Positions 33,249-64,000 of a stretch of DNA of 64,000 nt are shown in pieces. Location: NCBI GenBank assembly GCA_014155875.1, contig JACEFZ010011691.1:181001-245000 (forward strand), given 5' to 3'. The translations under genes and the position numbers were made by a program. Every line of letters begins with the position of its first letter. Position 1 is the first letter of the stretch. The DNA comes from Cepaea nemoralis (lineage: Eukaryota; Mollusca; Gastropoda; Stylommatophora; Helicidae). Below the pieces are notes generated by a model. That model saw only the letters and a list, made by a program, of their open reading frames with translations, was not told where the DNA came from and did not search any database.

Positions 33249-33395
33249 ACATGACATTATCACTATACTACCTACATGTATATGTAACCAGGCCATGGTT
33301 GCATGATTTAGCACACACAGCACATCATACGTACTGGCTGGAATTAGGCTAGGATGCTAATCTTTCTTCCAAAGTTCTTTTGGTATTCCAATTTT
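33148..33395. repeat. Direct repeat of 31258-31500
   Basis: Same order in both: L-C fragment, then GACAGGAGACAT, GCCATGGTTGCATGATTTAG, CAGCACATCAT, GGCTGGAATTAGGCT. The copies diverge beyond GGTATTCCAAT. A local duplication of about 245 bp or two copies of a composite repeat. Confidence 0.75.
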
Positions 33396-33399
33396 AAAT

Positions 33400-34055
33400 G
33401 ACTCCAACTCGATGCCCAGGGGAAACCTTTGCTCGTTACCCGTCCGTCCGTGAAGTAGGCGTACACACACTCACACAGCGCTAGCGTAGATCAACAAAGA
33501 AAGAAAGATCTACGAGAAGTCTACAGACTCTACATTTGAAAACCATCAACACACATTTTGAAACCTCAAATTCAATCGCCAAATAAAACTTGAAAACATA
33601 ATGCAAACAGCGGCTAGAAGAAACTAAAACTGTAGTTAATATTGGTAACATCAAACTGAACCAGGCCAAGACGACGGCACGAAGTGGGTTAGAGAAAACA
33701 AAGCAGTTGTCTGGTTGTATCGGAATTAGGTAACTCTAGTAAACAATGATCACAGGCTGGCTTTCATCGTCTGCTCCAATCACAAACATGGAGCCCCGAC
33801 ACAAAAACTGCCTTCTTCAACCACATCGACCCGCTGGCCGAGATATAACGGTGCAAACATCAAGTTATGGATACTTACAGCATGATTAGATAACATAGTG
33901 GGCAGATACAGCCGAGAGAGAATCACAAACGTAAGCTCTCAATTGATCAATTAATTTGGGGAAACCCGGAAGTTGTGCACAAAGCAAATCCATTTGGGCC
34001 ATTTTCCCCCAAATTCTACACACGGCGGTTCTCGTGTTGTGGGAGCCTTGTTCTC
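33400..34055. other. Unassigned interval
   Basis: Unique-looking sequence; no exon or element recognised. Confidence 0.4.
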
Positions 34056-34800
34056 CGTCTTTCCTTCGCTTGAAGTTTTTCTGTAACTACAATGTTGTCT
34101 TTTAGGAGAATTTAACTTTCTTTTTTAGTTCCCCCAGTGGTCCATAGATTTTATCTTCCACAGTTGTTTATCTAAGCCAAAAGGTTTGCCTAGATATGCC
34201 GTTTTTCTTTTTCTTTCTTTCGCTTGAAGTTTGTCTATAACCACAATGTTGTTGTCTCTTGGGGGAATTTAGCTGCAGTGGTTACACACCCGCTTCACAC
34301 GCCAGTGATCCGGGTTTTGTTTCCGGGTCTGGTCAAGGATATGCACTACTGACGAGCTCAAACGAGAGCGAAACTCGAGTCTAGTACTTCCACATTGACG
34401 TGGACAAGGCCTTAGGTTCATACCAGAATACGATCAGCGTTGCCAGTAGTTGGTTGTGCTCAATATTTAAATCTCAAACCCCGAAACAACCAAATAAATC
34501 GAATTTAGCTGTCTTTTTTTTTTTTTTTGGTCTCAGTGGTCCATAGATTTGATCTTCCACGGGTTTTTCTCTAAGCCAGAAGGTTTGCCTAGATATGTCG
34601 TGTTTCTTCTTCTGTCGTTCGCTTGAAGTATGTCTATAACTATAAATTATAATGTTGTCTCTTGAATGAATGTAAATGTCTTTGGTAGTTGAACTAGTTC
34701 ACTCAGCGGTCCATAGAGTTTATCTTTCACTGTCGTCTCTCTAGGCCAGAAGATTTGCCTAGACATGTTGCATTTTGGGCAGTCTTGGAGTATAGTGCTC
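34056..34800. repeat. Long tandem repeat (unit about 130-200 bp, 3 diverged units)
   Basis: Shared blocks: CGCTTGAAGTTTGTCTATAA, GTCCATAGATTTTATCTTCC, AAGGTTTGCCTAGATATG. The middle is interrupted by SINE S4. Confidence 0.7.
34276..34500 (+). mobile_element. SINE S4 with 11-bp target-site duplication
   Basis: 225-bp insertion flanked by GAATTTAGCTG at 34265-34275 and 34501-34511. tRNA-like head with CAGTGGTTACACACCC (A box) and GGGTTTTGTTTCC (B box), ending CCAAATAAATC. A short related scrap lies at about 4133-4166. Confidence 0.85.
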
Positions 34801-34925
34801 TGCTGTCTGCGTCATCAGTCCTCATGTGCACACGGTTGATTCACCAATCTTGATGTTTTGTGGACATAGGTTGCGTAATCTATCGTGTCCTGTTCTGAGC
34901 ATCGGGTTCTTGTATGTGGCACAAA

Positions 34926-35163
34926 AGTTACATATTCTTTACAGGACGTCGCAGTCAACTCCAGCATGTTTTTGGCCGTTTGTGATTCCTGGGCTAGTTT
35001 ACGTTCAGTAGTTTGCCATTGCTTTCTGAATGATCGGATCTCGTACCGTTGTATGGAAATCAACGCAAGAAGGTCCGCTTCCAAATCGCCCACAGCTGTG
35101 TTTCGAACACGATATGAGGGATTACGAATTGCGTTCGCATCACCTACGTCACAGAGCCGGCTA
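34926..35163 (-). mobile_element. SINE S1 copy
   Basis: Minus orientation. Head: AGCCGGCTCTGTGACGTAGG with B box GTGTTCGAAACACAG. The 3' end is CTGTAAAGAATATGTAACT. Near full length. Confidence 0.8.
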
Positions 35164-35221
35164 TGTGGTACAAGTGTGAGCAACATTAGTGTAACTGCTG
35201 TACACATGTAAACAATATAAA

Positions 35222-35810
35222 GTTATCGTGTTATATTTTGGGGGTAAATGTATGCAATATAAAGTTATCATGTTATCTTCTGGGGGTAAATGTACGCAAT
35301 ATAAAGTTATCATGTTATCTGTTGGGGTAAATGTACAGAATATAAAGTTATCATGTTATCTTTTGGGGGTAAATGTGCACAATATAAGTTACCATGTTAT
35401 CTTTTGGGGGTAAATATACACAATATAAAGTTATCATAATGTTATTTTTGGGGGTAAATGTACACAGTATAAAGTTATCATGTTATCTGTTGGGGTAAAT
35501 GTACACAATATAAAGTTATCGTGTTATCTGTTGGGGTAAATGTACGCAATATAAAGTTATCATGTTGTCTGTTGGGGTTAATGTAAACAATATAAAGTTA
35601 TCATGTTATATGTTGAGGTAAATGTAAACAATATACAGTTATCATATTATCTATTGGGGTAAACGTAAACAGTATAAAGTTATGTAATCTGTTTGGGTAA
35701 ATGTATCTTGAGTAATCTTGTTGTCTATTAGGGTACAAGTAAACAATATAAAGTTCTCGTGTGATCTGTTGGAGCAAATGTAAACAATTTAAAGGCCTCG
35801 CGTGATCTGT
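35222..35810. repeat. About 41-bp minisatellite, about 14 units
   Basis: Unit GGGGTAAATGTACACAATAT then AAAGTTATCATGTTATCTGTT. AT-rich and increasingly diverged to the right. 35811-36140 is unassigned. Confidence 0.88.
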
Positions 35811-36140
35811 TGGTTCATATCCTGTGCTGTCTCCTAGAGTTCTGTCCGTGTCCTCCTCATGCTGCTCATCTGTGTCTCAAATTATGTTCCTCTTCGGTTT
35901 TCTTTTTTGACACCCTCTATTTCATTTTCCCTATGTGTTCCAGGGGAATAACTTTCTAGTTATACTACTAACAGGTTCTCTCAGTTTGTGTCCTATCACC
36001 CGCCTGTCCTGTCCCCACCCCTTGATTCGACAGAATGTGTTTGGCTCGCTCTAGGAGAAAGATTCTATGGCGATTCTGTCATACCACTTTAGTCCTTCTG
36101 TTCTAAAACATAAAAATAAAAAATAAAACATAAAAAAAAC

Positions 36141-36480
36141 TTAGTTGCATATCCCTATAGGGCGTCGTAATCAACACCGGCATGTTTTTCGCTATTGTGA
36201 TCTCTTGGCAAGTTTACGTTCAGTAGTTTGCCTTTGCTTTCTGAACGACCCGCTACTGGTACTATTGGTGTTGGAACTCTTCGCTGGCTGCTGAGGATGG
36301 GGACAGAGCGCTTATGTGAATGCCCCGAATGCTGTGATGTCGGTTCCTAGATCAATCAGTCAATCAATCTGAACGACTCATACCATTTCGTAAAAAAAAG
36401 GAAACAATGCGAGGCAGTCTGCTGCCAATTTATCCGCAGCTGTGTATCGAACTGCGTCCGTAACACCTTGGCTACGAAGC
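36141..36480 (-). mobile_element. SINE S1 copy interrupted by L-G LINE tail
   Basis: S1 3' end at 36141 (TTAGTTGCATATCCCTATAG) and head near 36460 (GGTGTTACGGACGC in reverse). The body is split near 36250 by an L-G fragment. CTGAACGAC occurs at 36241-36249 and 36369-36377, consistent with a target duplication. Confidence 0.75.
36262..36368 (+). mobile_element. L-G LINE 3' end inserted in SINE S1
   Basis: Translates TLRWLLRMGTERL and CPECCDVGS, matching L-G tails at 47640, 44828 and 62880. Followed by a short (ATCA)n tail. Confidence 0.7.
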
Positions 36481-37275
36481 GGTGGCAAAAAATAGCTAAT
36501 TAATATTTGTATTTCATTCCTAACTAATTTAGTCGTTCTACATGTTTTCTATCAATTTTCCATGTGGTGTTGTAACGTCTCTCAGGTTTCTTTTCGCAGT
36601 TGTTATTTCTTCCTCTCCTGCTAGGCAGACTAGCTATATAAGTAAAACCTTAAGAGAATATGCTCTATTTGGCAGGAAAGAAAAGACTACAACTGTTATC
36701 TGTTGGGATATCATCCTTGCACTCCGGACAAGTCCATAGCTGCTCTGATATTCCCCTTACATATGCATCAAAGTTTGGAGGCTAATTCAATAGTGCCGGT
36801 TCTGTGTAAATTTTGGTAACAAATAACTCAGAGACAGTCATAGTTAAGGATATCCTTCTTTAATGTCAAATTAGTTGTGTCTAAGAAATACGGAGGACAA
36901 CAAAACCAGACACTCATAAATTATAAATATGAATCAACAAAGCAAGGAAAGAATCGGCAACTACACCTCATTATATATCAGCCTAGAATATGTGCAGTCC
37001 TAACACTTCAGATACGAGCAGCAGTACATGCCATGGCATACAATATCATGGTTTTGTTGAATCTAGAACCATTGGTGTCTAATTATATCACACCACCTCC
37101 CCCCCCCCCCCCCTCCCCCTCCGGTCCCTGGATCTATTGTGTTGTGAGAACGGATGCCTAGCATTCTTGGATATTGGCGAAAAATGGCATTAGGAAATGG
37201 TAAATAGAAGGTTTAAGGTCGCTGCACTGTCAAAACTTCGGGAAGAAAGCCTCCCCACCGGTAAATCGAGCGCGT
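36481..37275. other. Unassigned interval
   Basis: AT-rich, with a C-run at 37090-37110. No supported exon. Confidence 0.4.
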
Positions 37276-37565
37276 TCAATCAATCAGTCAGGTGCCGTCT
37301 CCACTGAGAATATTGGCTGCGATGGATCTCCAACACTGTCTGTCTCTCGCCCTGACTGTACATTCTGTTAGACAGAGGTTCGTTCATCTCTTGGTGTCAT
37401 CTTGACAATAATATCGTTGTCTACCTCTTGCTTGCTTGCCTTCAACCTTACCACACAGTATGGTTTTTATAAGTTGTGTATTTTAACGTGGCCGAAATAT
37501 TTTGACTCTTTTTTTTAAAATTGCTTTCATCAACTCTCTTTTCATTCCCAGTTTTTCTAGAACTA
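37276..37565 (-). pseudogene. L-C LINE 3' end
   Basis: Minus strand, (TTGA)n-type tail at 37276, then the same terminal region as 31960-32188 (GGTGCCGTCTCCACT). It ends near TTTTTCTAGAACT. Frame-broken. Confidence 0.75.
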
Positions 37566-37685
37566 AAACTTGCTGGGATTGACTGTGACGTCTTGTAAAG
37601 TAACCTTTTTTTCTTCAATCCCCACCCATCCCCCCTTTCCACCTCTGTAATTTGGTTAAAAGTTAGAACAAGTTCTTGCTTGTTA

Positions 37686-38308
37686 CGAGGGTAAGTTAAT
37701 AAGTATGTCACAAATGGCTGTAGAAAAATAACTAAATATGAAAACAACTAGAAACCAGTTTATTTGTATACATACATTGTCCCATTATTTCTCAACATAT
37801 TTCCACCAACATTTATGCACTTATCCCATCGTTGTATCAGTCCTCACAAACCGGTGCATGGAACTGCGTGCTCTGTTTTCATTTACCTGCCACCCCACAG
37901 AACTTTGTGACTTACTTATTGACTCGCCCGCGTAACTTTTTTTTCCCCCTCCCCAGTTATGCACTGCTTTACGGGATAAACATTTGTCAGCGTAAACACT
38001 GACAACCCACCTTGGCGGGAGACATTTCGTGAATGACGCCGAAGTTGCATGTGACGTGAAAACGTGGTTTAGAAAACAGAGCACGCAGTTCTATGCGGCC
38101 GGTTTGGGAGGACTGATAAAACGATGGGATAAGTGCATCAATGTTTTTTTTTTTTTTTTTTTTTTTACTTTTAAGCATCAATGTTGGTGGAAATTATGTT
38201 GAAAAATAAAGGGACAATGTATGTATAAAAATAAACTGGTTTCAAGTTGTTATCATATTTAGTTATTTTTCTACAGCCATTTGTGACTTACTTATTAACT
38301 TACATTCG
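37686..38308. mobile_element. Fold-back mariner-like element with TA duplication
   Basis: Flanked by TA (37684-37685 and 38309-38310). The outermost about 190 bp on each side are inverted copies: left CGAGGGTAAGTTAATAAGTA, right reversed CGAATGTAAGTTAATAAGTA, continuing CACAAATGGCTGTAGAAAAA. The right arm carries the end of a mariner transposase on the plus strand, and the left arm carries a second, inverted copy of the same coding end. A poly-T run (38141-38166) interrupts the right arm. Confidence 0.85.
38027..38205 (+). pseudogene. Mariner transposase C-terminal fragment
   Basis: Plus strand reads NDAEVACDVKTWFRKQSTQF then YAAGLGGLIKRWDKCI and, after the T-run, NVGGNYVEK and stop. This is the classical C-terminal end of mariner transposases. 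No catalytic D residues remain. Confidence 0.8.
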
Positions 38309-38317
38309 TACAATCGT

Positions 38318-38596
38318 ACATTGAACCAGTTTTAACATACGGCTGCGAATCCTAGACAATTAGTGAACACGCGAAAAATGTCCCTGAAAGCGTTGCAGAT
38401 GTGGTGTTATAGAAGGATACAAATTAATTGGACAGCCAAAATGAGCAATCAGGGCGTTGTAAAGGAAGCTGCGTCACAAAGACAACTTATGACAAACACC
38501 AGAAAGAGGCAGTCGTCGTTTTATTTGCTCACGTTATGAGAAGACAATAACTGGAACTTATTGTGACAACCGGAAAGATTTGCGGGGGGAGGGAGG

Positions 38597-38688
<92 letters not shown>

Positions 38689-38840
38689 GCAGCGTGAGAA
38701 GATTCTTGACAGTCTTGTGTCATGGCACGGAAGGGAGTAAACCCACGAATTGATCCATTCCGTCGTTGATCGTAATTTGTGGAGAGGCATGATTGCCCAT
38801 GCCAGCCGGCAAGGCACTGGATGATGATGATGATGAATTC
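38318..38840 (+). pseudogene. L-D-related LINE 3' fragment with (GA)n expansion
   Basis: Readable in shifting frames: EPVLTYGCES, ALQMWCYRRIQINWTA, HVMRR, LIVTTGKI, then an (GA)n tract (38591-38690) exactly where other L-D copies encode GKRGRGRPRE. It continues EKILDSLVSWHGRE and CQPARHWMMMMM ((ATG)n tail). Confidence 0.75.
38519..38524 (-). terminator. First AATAAA downstream of thioredoxin-like gene stop
   Basis: Minus-strand AATAAA about 455 bp after the stop codon at 38979, inside the L-D fragment. Use as poly(A) signal is inference. Confidence 0.25.
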
Positions 38841-38978
38841 TGTAATCAACAGGTAAGACACTATAGAAAGCTTACACTACACGGGGATAAGATGTAATAT
38901 TACTGACTACTTCACAACACAGCTTTCTGGCACTCAGAAACGACTACACATTCACACAAACACGCAGCAAAGATGTAA

Positions 38979-62263
<23,285 letters not shown>

Positions 62264-62504
62264 CTGTGAAGTTGATATACAAATATATGGCTCGGCAACA
62301 TTGGTCATTGATTTTTATTGACCACAGCGCATTCTTCTAACAAGTTAATTCAGTTGTGTTAAGAAAGAAACAGATAATTATATTTCAAGAAAACACTTCT
62401 TCTGGAATCAACACGAGAAAAGAAATAAAGCCACCAGCAGCATCAAATGGTTTGTCCATCATCATCTTTCACTTTTGCTGTCAAGCGCCTTAGAAGGAAT
62501 AATT

Positions 62505-62730
62505 GACGCTCCAGAATCCGGTGGGTGGCATTGGATAGTGTCCTTCCGTGTGACCGTACAATGTCTTTTATGTCGTCAGTCTATTTATTTTTTCCTCTAG
62601 CTCTCGTGGAAGATCTTCTTTGATGTAGGGACAGTGCTGGTAGTTGGTGGTGTTGCATTCTAACGAGATGGCCGAACCATTTGATGTTCTTTTGTCCTTA
62701 CAACAGGTTTTCGAATGTCTCTCTGTCATA
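62505..62730 (-). pseudogene. L-F LINE RT C-terminal fragment
   Basis: Shares GGTGGCATTGGATAGTGTCC and GGTGGTGTTGCATTCTAACG with 45450-45735. Frame-broken. Confidence 0.6.
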
Positions 62731-62879
62731 AGCCAGATGCCCCAAATGTTTTGCTGTAAGTGTAAATTTTCTATCACGTCGTGAACCCTGTATTCCTTTT
62801 CTCTGCTTCCGTGGTACGCACCCCTCCATTATTATAGTTTACGGATATCTATGTCCTTTTACATATAAAAGACTGATAC

Positions 62880-62972
62880 TGGACTCTTCGCTGGCTGTTG
62901 CAGATGAGGACGAAGCACGTATGGGAATGTTCCGTGTACTGTGATGTCGGTTCTTGATTCAACTCAACTCTT
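62880..62972 (+). mobile_element. L-G LINE 3' end
   Basis: GGACTCTTCGCTGGCTGTTG through GTGATGTCGGTTCTTGATTC, then CAACTCAACTC, as at 47640-47755. Confidence 0.7.
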
Positions 62973-62984
62973 TACATGTGACTT

Positions 62985-63278
62985 TCCGGCTGGCGTGGGC
63001 GATCATAGCTCTCCACAAATTGCGATCTCCGACGGCATGGATCAATTGGTGTGTTGACTAACTATCATGCCATGACACAAGGCTGTCAAGAATGTTCTCA
63101 GGCTATCTTCCTCTATCTCTCTTCAAGAAATCCTTCAAGTTGTCACATGTTCCAGATGATTTTTTCTTCTCATAAATTTGGTCAGAAAATGATGACTGCT
63201 TCTTTTTGATGTTTGTGATAAGTTGTCTAGTTAGTTAGTCAGTCAGTTAGTTAGTCAGTCAGTTAGTTAGTTAGTTAA

Positions 63279-63327
<49 letters not shown>

Positions 63328-63860
63328 CAGTCGCGGTTCCAACTTCACAGCAATGGGTCGTCCCATTGTGCCCCGTTCCTGTACCACTGAATATCACACA
63401 AAATGCTCCTCACTGTCCAATGTGAAAAATGGAGAAGACAGGAGTTTCGGTAAAGCAACAGCCCGCACAGGTACACTGTGCATAATTCTGCCGCCAGAAT
63501 GCCAAAACAAAAGTCCTCCACGAAAAATACAGTTAATCGTCGATGGAATCGACAGTTACCAGAAAGACTTCATTGACCCGGGTTTTATCCCACGTGGCTC
63601 GGTCTCTTTCCGCAGGGCGACCCGCCGATAGATAAGCGCAGATAACAGCCGCAGATAAGTTGTCTTTGCGACTTAGCTTCCCTACAAAATGTCTAGATTT
63701 TGGCTGTCTGATGAATTTTCAGCATTGTTCTATAAAACTACATCTCAAAGGCTTCTAGTGATTTTCCCCCCGCCTGTTTACTAATTGTCTAGGATTCGCA
63801 GCCGTATGTTAAAACTGGTTCTAGAATTTGTAATTATTTTCTGCAACACTTATATTCAAA
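62985..63860 (-). pseudogene. L-D-related LINE 3' region, split by an insertion
   Basis: Left part 62985-63228 and right part 63666-63860 are continuous L-D-like minus-strand coding (right part encodes the EPVLTYGCES region). Interrupted by 63229-63653. Confidence 0.65.
63229..63653 (-). mobile_element. Retroposon insertion with (CTAA)n tail and 12-bp target duplication
   Basis: GATAAGTTGTCT at 63217-63228 and 63654-63665 flanks 425 bp. Minus-strand 3' tail of CTAA/CTGA repeats (63229-63330). The body does not match the L-B 3' end in this window. A 92-codon plus-strand frame (63353-63631) has no recognised domain and is probably incidental. Confidence 0.75.
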
Positions 63861-63861
63861 G

Positions 63862-63930
63862 TTGCTACCTCTGCAGTCAGAGTGGGTTCCCTGATGGCGA
63901 AGTTCACTGATAATAATAACAGCTAATCAA
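63862..63930 (+). mobile_element. SINE S2, 3' part
   Basis: TACCTCTGCAGTCAGAGTGG to AACAGCTAATCAACAC, matching the last third of S2. Confidence 0.65.
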
Positions 63931-63931
63931 C

Positions 63932-64000
63932 ACGTGCCGGACTCCGTGGCCAAGGTAATACAGACGCGGTTTGTAATTCGGCTTACCTGCGGTCGAAGCA
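63932..64000 (+). mobile_element. SINE S1, head, cut by window end
   Basis: CCGGACTCCGTGGCCAAGGT (A box) and the start of the B-box region (GCGGTCGAAGC) as in 53231-53300. Confidence 0.7.

Noticed and set aside
63353..63631. 92-codon plus-strand frame as a gene
   Set aside because: Lies antisense in a retroposon with target duplication; no domain recognised.

Overview
Eukaryotic (animal) genomic DNA: long introns, spliced genes, many LINE/SINE copies and very large tandem arrays. The repeat style (tRNA-derived SINEs, APE-type LINEs, TIR elements carrying minisatellites) and the protein families suggest a lophotrochozoan, probably a mollusc; this is inference, no species marker was seen.

Two host genes are supported, both on the minus strand. 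(1) 24661-27606 is one 981-codon exon for a C2H2 zinc-finger protein with two clusters of four fingers and long Ser/Gln-rich flanks. (2) Eight short exons between 62263 and 38979 join with matching splice phases into the C-terminal 257 residues of a thioredoxin/PDI-like, single-pass membrane protein ending in a KxKxx ER-retrieval motif. Its 5' exons lie beyond the right edge. Nearly everything from 39 to 62 kb is intron of this gene.

Layout: 1-2.3 kb VNTR-bearing retroposon and microsatellites; 2.3-5.2 kb LINE mosaic (L-A, L-C, L-B nested with a target-site duplication); 5.3-13.6 kb minisatellites (30, 44, about 50 and 39 bp) with L-C and mariner/SINE remnants; 14-17.3 kb minisatellite holding two LINE insertions; 18.7-22.2 kb 56-bp array; 23.9-24.6 kb TIR element carrying a degenerate piece of the adjacent zinc-finger gene; 24.7-27.6 kb zinc-finger gene; 28.1-29.3 kb second, inverted VNTR retroposon; 29.3-38.9 kb LINE/SINE/DNA-transposon graveyard, including a piggyBac-like element inside a LINE and a fold-back mariner; 39-62.3 kb thioredoxin-like gene with repeat-filled introns (14-bp and 15-bp arrays, nested SINEs, two RNase H LINEs, one L-A and one L-E LINE with intact RT frames); 62.3-64 kb more LINE/SINE pieces.

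Names L-A to L-H (LINEs), S1 to S4 (SINEs) and T1 (TIR family) are local labels used for cross-reference. L-A: APE endonuclease + RT + C-terminal zinc finger. L-B: RNase H LINE with (CTAA)n tail. L-C: (ATTG)n tail. L-D: (ATG)n tail. L-E: (GATGA)n-like tail. L-F and L-H: RT C-terminal fragments. L-G: second RNase H LINE. Dozens of long open frames in the tandem arrays are by-products of stop-free repeat units, not genes.
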